Below, in pieces: positions 42,150 through 53,805 of a stretch of DNA of 64,000 nt. The DNA is from Unio delphinus (taxonomy: Eukaryota; Mollusca; Bivalvia; Unionida; Unionidae). The number at the start of each line of letters is the position of its first letter. Position 1 is the first letter of the stretch. The position numbers and the translations under genes are program-made. The notes under the pieces were generated by a model. The model searched no databases and was not told the DNA's origin. It saw only the letters and a program-made list of their open reading frames with translations. Location: positions 9,205,001-9,269,000 of the forward strand of contig JAQISU010000115.1 in assembly GCA_029339505.1 (NCBI GenBank). Reading direction: 5' to 3'.

Positions 42150-42500
42150 ATCAGTTTGCCTTTAATGCATTTTCAGTAAATTTGTTACGTGTTTCTTCGA
42201 TTATTTCTTCTACAGTTTTGTTCAGCTATTTAGCAACAGGTTTTACTTGTTGAGACATTCGACCAGAAAGATCCTGTAAAAGTCTTAATGTTTCTTCAGT
42301 TTTGTTAGCAATCGTTTCAAGTTGAGGAAGAAGAGGTTTAGTTGTTTCAGTCAAATGTTTGAACAATTCTTCAGAAATATCTGCATAATCAACCTGAGAA
42401 TCCTAACGTTCTTGTAACTTTCGCTTGACAGAATCATGGACTGGTAGAAATTTCTTAATTGCTTCTAGTCGCACTCGACCTAGTCTCGCAGTATGCGCTT
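42150..42500 (-). pseudogene. Relic of the 8133-type coiled-coil gene (element 2)
   Basis: Encodes RLEAIKKFLPVHDSVKRKL, matching AALKKFIPVRDRLREKL of element 1, followed by a helical tail. Marks the last recognisable part of element 2. Confidence 0.65.
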
Positions 42501-45500
42501 ATACAATCACTATTGATATAACAATGATCCAAATTGCAGCGGCAGAGAGAATGCGGCCTAGATCAGGTACCGACGGGTAAAGAATCACGCGCATGCTTTT
42601 AAAACAAATACCAAGACAACAGTAAAGTAATACAATTAGTTAACCTGTAAGAGAGACTCTCTCGTTTAGTTAGTGGCTATGGTTTGGCTATGGTTTGGTG
42701 TTATTGACGTTTTGTGTGCTTTATTTTCGTAAGAAGGTTTAGTTTTCAAAAAGACTCCTATAAAGTTGGTATTTTGTACCTCTCTGCAGCTACACAATGG
42801 AAACACAAAACTGAGCTTGGTTGCGACAATAGACGAGATAATGTTTCTGTTCGACAGGCGTTACATGATTAGTTCAGGTCCATTGTTGCACAGTTTACAC
42901 TGGCCTTTTAGAGCAATGACCTTAGTTTTCCTGACGAGGAAGAAGAGGACAAATCAGTAACTACTTTTGATTTTTTTGTTTTGTACTATCAATGCACACT
43001 GTTTCCTAATTAAAGCGATATGTTAGTTTCTTAGATTGGTAGTCAGCTTGTCACGAGAAAATGTACAAGAAATGATATTAAGTTCATAAGTGGTAATATA
43101 ACACTTTGTCCCAATTACTTTTGATATTTTAGCTGCTTTTACATGGGAATTCCTGTACACTCTATTTGCACCTGCAGAGAGATGTTGATCATATATGAAA
43201 CGCTTACCTACGAGATAGCAGGAAACAACAATGGTTTTTAAATTGTGAGTGCAAAATTGGGTAGCGAATGGATGATTAACTGCAGTTTCACTCGTAGTAT
43301 GGATACAGTAATGAAAGCTCCATTCAGACCTTTAACAGAAGACATATATTAATTGAGATTTGCTACTATGCATTTCAAATGACAGGAATGTATTGTGATC
43401 AAAAGTTTATAATCGTGAGCGCATATTTTGGTGGCAGATAATTTAATTATCGGAATGTGTCATTATGCAAACAGTAACCAAAGCTCCGTGCAGACCGTTA
43501 CAAGAAGTCTCATATCTTTGGTGAGAGGTGCATACATATTGAAAAAAATGCGATTTGTTTTCTATTCGTAATGCAAGCTTTTCTAGTTGTGTTGGGGTTC
43601 GGGTGGGGTGCGTTGGATGAAGGATGGTGCGATGCGAAAGTGAACAGTAATTAAAAAAACTAACTGCACATTCATGACCAAAGACACTGTAGCTGTCAAT
43701 TAAGTTAACTGTAGTTCAATAAAGTTTACAGTTTACATCTGCAAATATAATACAGAGAGGTCGTGCTTGCTTCAAAAAATCTGATTCCTCTGACGTATCT
43801 CCTTCAAGATGTATTTGCAAATAGTGAACGTAAGTTGATATTATGAGTTTTGAAGCATACACACTTAAAACGTATCGCAGTCAGAAGGTCAAAACAAAGT
43901 TACAAACTAAGAAACCGAAATGGATGTAATCTTCTTTGCAGAAAACATTCTGGTCATGGAGACAACACAATGTTTGATTAGCATTAGAACATTGCTAATA
44001 GCTGTCGCCACAAGTTAATACATATGTTGTGGTGTTGTGACCGTCATCAAGGGAAATTGACCTTTTAACCTTACACTGTACATTCACTGATAATGTGCCC
44101 CATACAATGACACTGGACAACGGCAACGACAGGTATTATACAGGTTTTGAATGGAATTTGTTTATGAATAATACAATAATTCCTAAAAATGTTTTTTATG
44201 CTAAAACTATGTCATACAGAGTCCTTCATACATTATTTAAAATCCATTTAAATCGCAAAAAAAGTGGAATTACTGTAACGCAAGAATTATTTACAAGGGT
44301 GAGGTGTATGTAGATATATGTATATTAAGAATTTGGATATTTCTCCATATATGTTCATAATTATAACATATATATATATATATATATATGCATTTGTTAT
44401 TAACTCTATTTGGGTAAAGATGTTAACAGTTGTCACTCGTTTGCAATTTCATATACAAAAAAGAAGAATAAGGATGTAAGAATGATACTTCGTATTAAGA
44501 TCTCATGTTTCTTAATGATGTTTCAGCACGATCTCAGACACTGCTGACTTAAAACAATCAACATATGTTTGAATATTGGACCCAAACTGCACTGAGGTTC
44601 TGACGTCTAATTTTACATCGAAAACTACTCTGCTTCAGTCACTCTTAGGAATGTATCAATAGTTATGAAGCTATATAAAGCTTTCAATTAATTAACCGAT
44701 TGGACATGGCTTCATTATGTGTCGTAATGGGAAACTATCTGTAATTTTCTCTCCACATCCATACAACATAATCGCACTTTTTACTCCAATGGAGGACCAA
44801 AATAATAAAATAGAACCATACTTTTTTATTTAAAATAATATTATCGATGGCATTGGAAGTTGTCTGTTTCTCCTGAGTTTTAATGGTATTGTAACATTTC
44901 TGTTTAACTCTGATTTGAAATGGTATTACGATGTTATGTTTTAGTCCGTTTTTAATGGCATAACATATCTTCTGGCAGATTTAGTAACAATGGCGTTAGA
45001 AGTTTACAGTGTTAGTGGCATTTTAATGGTGCTGGCATTGTTTTAGTTTAAGTCTTAATGGTATTAAAGTTGTGCATAAGTTGCATCATAAAAGATAGTG
45101 TACAGTGACCTCCTTTGTGAACATTGTCAATACTCGTGTTACAAGAGATGAGTGTCCTTTTAAATAAAAAAAGAGAGGAACTTAATTTATAGAAGGTGAT
45201 GTCTTGATTTCGGAACTATACAAACGGTCGGAAAACTGAAATAAATGCATGTACATGTGCTTTTCTGTTTCCTTGTTATGTAGATGGCAAATAGTAATTA
45301 GAAAGAGAAAAATGTGGTTTCTTCAATGTCCCAGAACCTGCTACAGTGCATGTTAAACTAGGATATTCCTTTATTTCTGTGTTTATATAGTAAATAAACT
45401 GCCAAAAAAAGTTGAAAACTGGAATTCTATTGATCTCTGGCGCATCTGCGATCTGAGTAATCAACCCTTTCAGAAAGCTAGAGAAACTGAAACAGGTCGT

Positions 45501-46235
45501 TGTACCTTTTGCTATATCTGTAATTACAAAACTGTTAGAAAACATAAGAAACTAGAATGGGTTAGTTCAGTGTTGTGTACCAAAACCTGCAGTTTTAAAA
45601 TTGGAGCGGATTATTGTGGTTAAAGGTAGTTTTCAAACTGAAATAATCTGCCAGGAAAACAATTTAAACTCTGATGTTGTTCTTAGGTTTTAAGTTTGCT
45701 TCAAACGGAAAACTGCAAGAATTCTCGCGTGAATTGGACAACCACAAGAAACCAAAGGGCTTGTTTTTATTAACTTGATTTTTGCAGATGTTTGAATTAA
45801 TTATACCGGCTGTCAGGCAATAATGGTTTACTGTGTGTACTTAAATCTATAGTTTGATGACGTTTATATTTTGTGTTCTTGCAATGGTGCTACTCCTTAT
45901 ATATGAACGAACAATCCAATGTGTTGTTCCCAATGCTAGCTACTTTACACGCCCAGAGAAATAAATGTATTAGCAAGAGTTCGTCAACGATATAAGACTG
46001 TCTCTAGCTGCAAATATTTAAGTTCATTATAATCTTAATAAATCATACTTTAAGAGCTATTAATATGACGTCAGTAATAATGTCCACATCAAACTGAAGA
46101 ATATAATTTGATTGGAGCATGTTTGTTAGTTTACATAAATACTTTTGTCTATCCAACTCTATATAAAAATTGTGACATAATTGATCACATTGTTTCCAAT
46201 CCGTTTCAATGTATGCTGTTAATTTATAATTGCAG
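42500..46235. other. Host intronic DNA
   Basis: AT-rich; an AT microsatellite near 44369-44389. Short frames (42766-42960, 44095-44313, 45276-45545) show no recognisable motifs. No gene seen. The right limit is the splice acceptor at 46235. Confidence 0.5.
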
Positions 46236-46615
46236 ATAGTTGTTACCACTACACGTCCAAAGATTCACTTAAAAAGATTTTGGATAGTGGAAAAATTAAT
46301 GCTTCTGAACAGAGAAATGATGATGACGTCACCTTTGGAGCAAATAAAACTTACTTCACCTCACTCCATCCAGAAAAGAACACCCCTCTGGAAATAGCAA
46401 CAAATAACTATGATAGTACAGATGCTTATGCAAAATCTAAGTTGCCATCAACTGAAGTTGCCATCAAATTTAATACCAACAAAATCGATGCCGAACGGGA
46501 AAAAAGTGATCGTTCCATTTACACAGTGAAAGGCGACGTAGATATATCTAAAGCTGAGGCTATCTATGAAACAGAAGGTGATCAATACAAACTAGTTCCG
46601 AGTAAACCAGAATAG
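46236..46615 (+). CDS. Last exon of a host gene: HYD1-type ADP-ribosyltransferase-like domain
   Basis: A polypyrimidine-poor but plausible acceptor (TTTATAATTGCAG) precedes an open frame of 125 codons ending in TAG at 46615. It starts SCYHYTSKDSLKKILDSGK and continues with FGANKTYFTSLHPEK; the early His-Tyr-Thr, the IL-x-SG-x-I helix and the YFTSL strand are features of the Tox-ART-HYD1 class of ADP-ribosyltransferase domains, which modify proteins or other targets using NAD. Assignment is by motif memory only. The phase fits the donor at 27521. The function in the host (defence or otherwise) is unknown. Confidence 0.6.
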
Positions 46616-47336
46616 GAATGAAGTGATGATTATTAATTGGCGTATCGACTCCACCTATCTGATCCCAACTGGCAACAATTGTACTGTATTCGAAGGCATC
46701 AAATATATTGTTCGTCTTTTATCTCCGTCTGAGTCTAGAGCTTTGAAAATTTCTCATGAAATGCAACCTGTTGTCTATTACATTTTATGTGATAATTTTA
46801 TAATTATAGCTATAATTTTATTTTATAAATATTAGGAGCCTTGAAAAGAGTAATTTTCAATTAGGCTATATATCCTTTTAGAACTCGCTGATTGTGAGCT
46901 GAATTCACGCAGAAGACTTTATAACCTTGTTTTCTGAAAATTAATTATCCGTGCATTAAGCCGCTGTATTGTCCAGACGTTTATGGGCCATAATTTATTC
47001 ATTCAAATTATGTCTTCGCTGTGATAGCTTTCTTAGAAATAAAGACTTGAATTTATGTTGACTGTCGTTCAAATGATTTTCATTTAAATTCAGTTTAGTA
47101 CCGCCTTGAATCTCCGTATCAAATACGTAAAATCTTATGCAGGTGCCAAATGTATCCAATTGCACAGTATTATCAGAATCTGACAAGTTACTTGTTTCAT
47201 CTGAACATTACGTTCACTGTCTATATTAAAGCCTGAACAAAAATTACCTTTAGGTCTCAGTGTTCTACAAACGACAAAGATCTCTCAAATTATTTAATTT
47301 CATTAAATGGCATGTTAATCATGTCCGTTCAATGTT

Positions 47337-47369
<33 letters not shown>

Positions 47370-48248
47370 CTATATAATTAGATCCTTAGGACCGTTCCGT
47401 CCAAGAATCTTTGAATAAACGCTTCTTATATACATATGTACCGTCCGGGCCTGATATGACCCCACACAAAATGGAAGGTGAATGAGGATTTCCTTCACCC
47501 ATCTTGTCCTGACGTGTCATAGATAAAGAGAAAACATTAGATTAATGTGATCAATCAAATCCAACAAATCTTTACAAACTAATAGCAAAAAATGTTTATC
47601 TACCCCGGCATCAAATAGATTGCTATCCTTTTTATATCCGAGGGTTATGCTTTTGCAAAACAAGATGCTCACGATGCAAATATGGACCCTTTTCCAAAAT
47701 GTTTCTTTAAAATATTGTATTATAAACAGTTTCACGAAATTGAAAAATGCTGAATTGGCATATAGTAATCCGAGCCCTGTTGGATACAAGTAAACAATAT
47801 TGTTCTAAGTAAAGTTTGTTCCAATAACAAAGACGCAGTCTTTAAAAATACCTAGCAAGTAAATATCTAGTGACTGTACATTACTTAGCGCTATCCTGAA
47901 GCCTGCAAGTTTTTGTTTTGCATTATGTTCTGTTTTGTAACAACATACAGTCAATTAGCACTACTAATTATATTTAACTGTAAAGTTTTGGATGATATTC
48001 GACACGAATCCAAGGTTGAATGGCTAACTGTTATGTTTATGTAACTGGTCAAGTAAAAATGTTTCTAATACTTACTTGGAACATACCTACGGATTAACAC
48101 ATTGACTGTGCATACAAATTAATATTTGTGTTAGGTTTAGTGTAAATTAGAAATGAACGTCCTCACAACCATACCAAATAAATTTGTCCATTTTCTAACT
48201 ATCCTATATGTGTGGGTTTTTTTCCTACTAAGTCTTCATATTTAATTT

Positions 48249-48250
<2 letters not shown>
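46616..48250. other. Host DNA downstream of the ART-like gene
   Basis: Includes a (TAG)n microsatellite (about 47337-47370). Possible polyadenylation context (TTATAAATATTAG near 46828) but no clear AATAAA at a good distance. No further gene recognised. Confidence 0.5.

Positions 48251-48255
<5 letters not shown>

Positions 48256-48326
<71 letters not shown>
48256..48326. repeat. (CT)n microsatellite
   Basis: Uninterrupted CT repeat of about 70 bp; it creates a spurious Ser/Leu frame. Confidence 0.95.
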
Positions 48327-48330
<4 letters not shown>

Positions 48331-48529
48331 ACGAGGTATAATCGTCAGGACTGATTTAAAAACAACACAATTGGCTTACAATTTAACTAAGCATATTACG
48401 AAAATATGTGTCCACATTATGGGTCATAGTGCTATCACTGTCTATCGATCACATTGGGAGAAAACACATTTTAATTTGATTAGTTGGTTGGTTAATATGT
48501 GTATATGTATAACACTATTTTATTTGGCT

Positions 48530-48697
48530 TTAGATGGCGGCCGTATTTGTGGTGGAAGAAGAAACCGGGAGCTACTGGCAAGCTTTCTCGCATACCCACG
48601 TAAGTAGAGTCGAGACTCGAACTCATGCGGACAGAACTTAATGTCAGTCATATCATAAAGGTGAGCACGTCTTATACCACTATATAACCCGTGACCC
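48530..48697 (-). mobile_element. tRNA-derived SINE
   Basis: On the - strand: GGGGTCACGGGTTATATAGTGG (A-box region TAGTGGTATAAGACG) and B box GAGTTCGAGTC (48612-48624), followed by a tail with CCAGTAGCTCCCGGTTTC. The pol III A/B boxes in tRNA spacing plus a non-tRNA body are typical of a SINE. Confidence 0.65.
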
Positions 48698-48699
48698 CA

Positions 48700-50002
48700 T
48701 TCATAACTGACTCCTGTGCATTATAAAAGATTATTTTAAATGGAAAATCGACCGATTCGCAGACTAGCGTATAACAAAAATATGTTAAATCATCTGAAAT
48801 TCATGTTTATCATAATTTCTCTGTACAGTAAAGACAAATATAAATAAAACAACCATATTTCCTACAAAATATATAATATAGCTAAATAACCACTCCTGTG
48901 TTGAAGATTAAAACTGTATACAGTCCAAATTAAAAATATTACACTATTCCGGATTACGGTCAGTTATTCCAGTCCCTTTTAATACGTATACTAATACGGT
49001 AGCGTGAGTACGTGTAGTGATCTTATATACCACTACTGTATAGATGTCAATAGTTAAAGCCCGATATTTAGACCGTCAAACTCATGAGATCCCTTTAGTT
49101 CCGTCTCGCTGGTAATCGTAATAGCAAAATTGTGTTGTATATAATACTGCTAGGTAAAATCTCAATTATACCTGAGCGAGATATATACTAAACCTTTGGG
49201 CAACCAAAGAACCATTCTGCGACCAGTCGCCAATGGGTTGGTTATATGTATGAGCGTACATCGTTTTACCTTTCAGAGACAGTAAACGGGCGACAGCAAA
49301 TGTACGAGTTTCATTTATTTTATTGTACCACTTTATTTTTGTATTTTCATAATCCTTTCAGTATTCACAATCATGACTCGCACGTACTCAAATATTCAGT
49401 CAACAACGATTAAATTTCAAAAAATTTCAAACCTTCGAAAGGTTGCAATTTAGACGCTGTCACCTAAAGGTCGAATTTTATATATATATATATATATATA
49501 TTCATATGCAGGTAATATGAGTTATGCACATTGTGTAATCTTGAATATCAACTATATCAAAACGCAATTACTGAAAAGACGGTGGGATAAATGGTAGTTA
49601 ATATGCAAAACGTTGGACAGATGGAAAGAAACATCCCAACAGGATCGCGTATGACTACAAACCAGGTGAACTACAATGTGAGACTTAATAACTGTTAGCT
49701 TCATTAGTTAGTCGGTGTCCTTCCTTAGTCAAATTACATGCTAATTACGTAACGTGTAGTCAAAGAAGGCAAAGAAAGGTTTTGGAGCGAAGATGCAATA
49801 TGCATAATGAAAACATCAAAGAAATAAGGATTAAGGACTAAATAATTAATTATTTCTTCTATAAAAAGATTAATATATATATATATAATGTACACACAAT
49901 AGAAATAAGGATTAGGGACTAAATTAATTTTTTTTCTATCAAATGATTAATATACTTAATGTACACACAATAGAAGTAAGGATTAATAACTAAATAATTC
50001 TT
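48700..50002. other. Host AT-rich DNA left of element 3
   Basis: Contains a (TA)n run near 49482-49501 and an imperfect direct repeat (AGAAATAAGGATTA(A/G)GGACTAAAT) at about 49820-49990. No gene seen. Confidence 0.55.
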
Positions 50003-50211
50003 AGCAGCAGAGGGGGTGAACAGATCAACTTTGTAGGCGTCAACGATGCTTCCTTCTCGTTAATATTTAATAGAAAGGTCTATCTTTCAAACTGAGGCTT
50101 CCTAGTAAATATTTAATAGAGGGGTCTATTCGTCAAACTAACGCTTCCTCGTAAGGGTCCATTTAAAAATAAAAAGACGCCATTGTCGTGGAATTCACCC
50201 TCTCTGCTGCT
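50003..50211. repeat. Left terminal repeat of element 3, palindromic ends with inner repeats
   Basis: AGCAGCAGAGGGGGTGAAC at the outer end and TTCACCCTCTCTGCTGCT at the inner end. Inside are two copies of a roughly 50 bp unit (GCTTCCT...AATATTTAATAGA(A/G)(A/G)GGTCTAT). The preceding 6 bp, ATTCTT (49997-50002), is a candidate target duplication. Confidence 0.85.
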
Positions 50212-50249
50212 ATGGGTTAACAATTCTTTACGAGATTCAGTAAACGATT

Positions 50250-50912
50250 TTAACCGAATATTGTATCAAGTCCGATACGATATCACGTCCGAGGATCTGA
50301 TAAATTTTTCGCCACAAATCCATGTGGGATTGACTGAGCGCGATTAAAGAAATTTCTAAATTGATTATGATCCATATCACCGCCGCACCAAGTCTGCCAA
50401 ATAGTTCTAATAGCATGAGTATCAACTCCGTTGAATACGGCAAGAATATTGCAGTTATCTCTGATTACTTTTGGTATTTGTGTATATCTTTGAGTGACAT
50501 ATATCACATCAGTATTTTTGTGTCTGCCTCTGGAAAATATCCTGGCTGGGTTAGTTTGATTATCTAACATGATATCATCATATACGACTAAATTGTTAAT
50601 ATCTCCATTAATATCATCAATGCTCGGTGCTTCATCAATATCGGATATAAACTCAATAATACCCTCGCCGGATACTTCTACCGCTTTGTCGTTAAAATCT
50701 TTTAACACATTGTAACATCGTTGATCATCTAGACTTGGAGCTATCAAATACAACTTGTCCCATTTCATCCATCTCGTTATTAAATTAAGTAACAGTTGTG
50801 TTTTGCCACTTCTAGATGGTCCGATTATAATCATTCTAATTGAAATCGGTAACATCGCATGGTGTTTAATAGGGTCCCGTCGTCATGTAGCTGAATAATC
50901 AATTACATTCAT
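50250..50912 (-). pseudogene. FtsK/HerA-type genome-packaging ATPase (element 3, two stops)
   Basis: Walker A GPSRSGKTQLLL and Walker B NLVVYDDIM are followed by DVIYVTQRYTQIP and NCNILAVFNG, the pattern of Polinton/poxvirus A32-like packaging ATPases that pump DNA into capsids. An in-frame TGA lies in codon 10 after the ATG at 50912, and another TGA truncates the C-terminus at 50280-50282, 10 codons short. A start at MLPISIRMIII (50855) would preserve the ATPase core. This is the most complete ATPase copy in the window. Confidence 0.85.
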
Positions 50913-50929
50913 GTTATTATAAATATATT

Positions 50930-51091
50930 ATGGATCTATATTGTGTGAAATGTAAGGCGCGTACTGGCACAGATGACTTGACGACGATTACAACTAAAAA
51001 TAACCGATCAGCACTTTCTGGTAAATGTGTATCATGTAGTACAAAAAATTTAGATTTGTTTCCAAGGATTTTTAAAAAAACGAGGAGGTGA
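50930..51091 (+). pseudogene. Zn-ribbon gene (element 3, frameshifted)
   Basis: MDLYCVKCKARTGTDDL with both cysteine pairs (second CVSC), then a one-base loss in the AAAAAATTTAG stretch shifts the frame; the slippery tract is also shortened (A7). ATG is 17 bp from the divergent ATPase ATG. Confidence 0.8.
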
Positions 51092-51101
51092 TATTGCAGC
51101 C

Positions 51102-51440
51102 ATGCTAGCTAAACTCCCGGGAACACCATGAGCAAAGTATCCAGGAGAAAAACACCTTCCAGGGTATAGTTATTGTGGACCAGAGACAAGACTCGATATC
51201 AGAATCGATGATCAAAACCAACCCCGACCCGGTGAATATCCAATAAACGCCATTGATAAAGCGTGTCATGCTCATGATGCCGCTTATAAAAGCAGCAATC
51301 TGCAGCACAGACATCTCGCAGATGTAAAATTAATTCATGCATTGGATTCTACCACTGATAAATCCTTCAAAGAAAAGTTGGCTTCATGGTTAGTAAAATC
51401 GGCGATGAAAGGTAAATTAATGTTAGGTGCCGGTAATTAA
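51102..51440 (+). pseudogene. PLA2 gene (element 3, nonsense)
   Basis: Same domain as element 1; unlike elements 1 and 4 it has an ATG at 51102, but TGA replaces the Trp codon near 51129. The active-site Asp-His region (KACHAHDAAY) persists, with V to A. Confidence 0.85.
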
Positions 51441-51447
51441 TAACATC

Positions 51448-52393
51448 ATGGAATCTATTTATTATTCTCCAAAAGGATACTGGAGACTCAAAGCAGCAAT
51501 AAGTAAACTCGCTAGCGCAGCAAAAGTAAAAAATACTACAGCGTCGGATTGGTTATCCAAACAGGCGATATGGCAAATTTATCTACCGCCGCCTAAACAA
51601 ATTAACTATTCGCATTTTGATGTGACCGTTCCTAATGAAGTTCATCAGGCTGATATATTATTTATGCCACATGATGGTGGTTACAAATACGCGCTAACCG
51701 TAGTTGAAGTTGCGAGTCGATACAAACAAGCAGAACCGCTAAAAACAAAATCATCAACTGACGTTGCTTCTGCATTTGAAAGGATTTATCGACGAGGTCC
51801 TCTGCGCTGGCCAAATCTATTACAAGTTGATCCTGGCAAATAATTTCAGGGTGCACTGTTATCAACAATGAAGCATCATAATGTCACTATCAGACGAGGA
51901 CATACTGCACTACATCGCGATCAGGCAATTGTTGAACGATTTAATTGTACACTTGCTAAGCGGTTATTTGGATATCGATACGCGAAGGAATTTATTCAGG
52001 ATAAACTATCTCGTGAATGGGTCAAGAGATTACCAGGCGTAATTACCGAGCTAAATAATGAGATTACTCGAACTATTAATATGAAACCTAACAACGCGAT
52101 TAAAAAGAAGTATATACCCGTACAAGCGCAAAAAAGATAATTCAAAACAACCAATACTTGGTAATGTCACTGTTAGGTATTTATATGAACCAGGAGAACT
52201 CGAAGGTGGCACAAAAAGGGCTACTGATCCTATTTGGAGTGTTACTGCACATAACATATCTAGTATAACACGATCTACGGGTAGACCAGCAATCTATAGA
52301 CTGGATTTGACAGCTCCTCAGCGAGGATTTAGTCGTGAACAACTACAAGTGATACCCGAGGATACTCAATAACCGCCGCGTGGTCTTAACTAG
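51448..52393 (+). pseudogene. Integrase gene (element 3, nonsense and frameshift)
   Basis: MESIYYSPKGYW start. A TAA at 51841-51843 replaces the Glu codon after VDPGK, the same change as in element 4. A frameshift near 52130 (GCGCAAAAAAGATAA) breaks the C-terminal part. Core acidic residues otherwise remain. Confidence 0.9.
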
Positions 52394-52559
52394 CACTTAT
52401 GCGCCTGTTACACTAAAGACAAGTCAGCATCACATTATTTCTAGTATGACCAATACTGCTATCTTTTCTGTCTACGGTAAATTGTCGAGGATCTTTATCC
52501 GACCAACACCAACGCATTATACAATTGCAACTCGCGCAGTGATTATTCTGTTGTTGCTT

Positions 52560-52707
52560 AAGCATAATTATTAAATCAGCATCAATGTTAAATTTTCTAT
52601 TATTCTTTTATCCTGCTGTTTATAAGCAAAAGTTTTTTTCTGATTATGTCCTTGATTTTGTCAAGGCTGACAATATCACTTATTGTAGTGTCATTATCAT
52701 CTAAAAC
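52560..52707 (-). pseudogene. Polymerase gene 3' tail (element 3), cut by element 4
   Basis: Aligns with 1580-1705 of element 1 (the HNH-linker region) and ends exactly at the terminal repeat. The last 6 bp before it, TAAAAC (52702-52707), is a candidate target duplication. Confidence 0.75.
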
Positions 52708-52855
52708 AGCAGCAGAGGGGGTGAACCTCACAAAGCGTCGAATCGTAAAAAAAGCGTCGAATCGTAAAAAAGCGTCGAATCGTTAATACAAAGCATCGAC
52801 AACCAACGCTTCCTCGTCTACGCCAGCGTCGTTTTCATTCACCCTCTCTGCTGCT
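52708..52855. repeat. Left terminal repeat of element 4, palindromic with inner 19 bp repeats
   Basis: AGCAGCAGAGGGGGTGAAC at the outer end, TTCACCCTCTCTGCTGCT at the inner end (52838-52855), and three AAGCGTCGAATCGTAAAAA-like units inside, then the ACGCTTCCTCGT core shared with element 3. AGTTCTGGGTTAA follows at 52868, the inverse of the element 1 right flank. Confidence 0.87.
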
Positions 52856-52908
52856 GGAACCTTTAGTTCTGGGTTAATAATTTTTTTACGATGAAAATCA
52901 CTAAGATT

Positions 52909-53494
52909 TTAACCGAATATTTGATCGAGTCCGATACGATATCGTGTCCGAGGGTCATGCAAATTTATCGTCACAAATCCATACGGGTTTGACTGTGCGT
53001 TACTAAAGAAATTTTTAAATTGATTATGATCCATATCACCGCAGCACCAAGTTTGCCAAATATTTCTAAGAGTATGAGTATCAACTCCGTTAAATACACA
53101 CAATAAATTGCAGTTATCTCTGATCCCTTTTGGAATATGTGTGTAGCGTTGAGTGACATATATCACGTCTGTGCTTTTATGCCTGCCTCGGGAAAATATT
53201 CTAGCTGGGTTTGTTTGTTTATCTAACATCACATCGTCGAATACGACTAAATTGTTAATGCTTCCATCGAGATCTTCTACTGATGGTGCCTCGTCAATAT
53301 CGGTTATAAATTCAATAATACCCTCGCCGGCAATCTCTGATGCATTCTCGTTAAATTCTTTTAGCACTTAGTAACAATTGCGTCTTGCCGGATCCAGATG
53401 GCCCGATTATAATCATCCAGATAGAGTTTGGTAGCGCTGAATGATGCTTAACCGGTTCTCTTGCTTTAGTCGCTGAAAAATCAATTATATCCAT
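52909..53494 (-). pseudogene. Packaging ATPase (element 4, internal deletion)
   Basis: C-terminal two thirds open (52909-53367), with VVFDDVMLD, DVIYVTQRYTHIPKG and the full tail LDQIFG. About 100 bp between the Walker A region and residue 60 is lost relative to element 3, breaking the frame near 53368. ATG at 53494. Confidence 0.85.
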
Positions 53495-53511
53495 ATTTCT
53501 ATACATAAATT

Positions 53512-53805
53512 ATGGATCTATATTGTGTGAAGTGTAAAACGCGTACTGGTACAGATGATTTGACGACGATTACAACTAAAAATAACCGATCAGAGCTTTC
53601 TGGTAAATGCGTACAATGTGGTACAAAGAAATTTAGATTTGTGTCTACAAAATCAAATATTTTACAATCCGGAGATGATTTAAAAAAAAACGAGGAGGTG
53701 ATATCGCAGCCAAATTGGCAAAGCTCCCTGGAACCCCATGGGCAAAATACCCCGGAGAAAAGCACCTTCCAGGATATAGCTACTGTGGCCCCGGAACACG
53801 ATTAG
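53512..53805 (+). CDS. Zn-ribbon protein (element 4)
   Basis: Complete ATG start: MDLYCVKCKTRTGTDDL, second pair CVQC, then KKFRFVSTKSN. The frame passes the A9 slippery tract (53682-53690) and continues out of the PLA2 frame to 53805. The conserved part ends near the tract; the last 30 or so residues overlap PLA2 and look like by-product. The likely mature forms are a short protein and a -1 fusion with PLA2. The ATG is 17 bp from the divergent ATPase ATG. Confidence 0.8.
   Translation: MDLYCVKCKTRTGTDDLTTITTKNNRSELSGKCVQCGTKKFRFVSTKSNILQSGDDLKKNEEVISQPNWQSSLEPHGQNTPEKSTFQDIATVAPEHD
53682..53693 (+). promoter_or_regulatory. Candidate -1 frameshift site (element 4 copy)
   Basis: Codons TTA AAA AAA AAC GAG in the Zn-ribbon frame, identical to element 1. 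The alternative frame has a TGA just upstream of the tract, so PLA2 cannot be entered from further upstream in its own frame without an internal start. Confidence 0.55.

Larger units (their letters stand above)
29814..42500 (+). mobile_element. Element 2: old decayed Polinton of the same family
   Basis: Starts with the family terminus AGCAGCAGAGAGGGCGAAC and carries relics of every block: ATPase, Zn-ribbon, PLA2, integrase and polymerase in the same order as element 4, then penton, two-TM, fibre-like, protease, core, capsid and the 8133-type gene, all on the - strand. All genes have many stops and frameshifts. The right end is missing. The capsid block is inverted relative to element 1, as in the element 4/5 pair, so this may also be two nested copies whose junction is deleted. 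Confidence 0.85.
50003..52707 (+). mobile_element. Element 3: left end of a Polinton, interrupted by element 4
   Basis: Terminal repeat, ATPase (-), Zn-ribbon, PLA2 and integrase (+), then only the 3' tail of the polymerase gene (about 52560-52707), which stops abruptly at the terminal repeat of element 4. All genes carry stops or frameshifts. The remainder should lie beyond element 4, outside the window. Confidence 0.85.

Noticed and set aside
45276..45545. 89-codon - strand frame in host DNA
   Set aside because: No recognisable motif, no splice support, composition like surrounding AT-rich intron.
48212..48607. 131-codon open frame over the CT microsatellite
   Set aside because: Almost entirely translated (CT)n and SINE sequence; no start context or domain.
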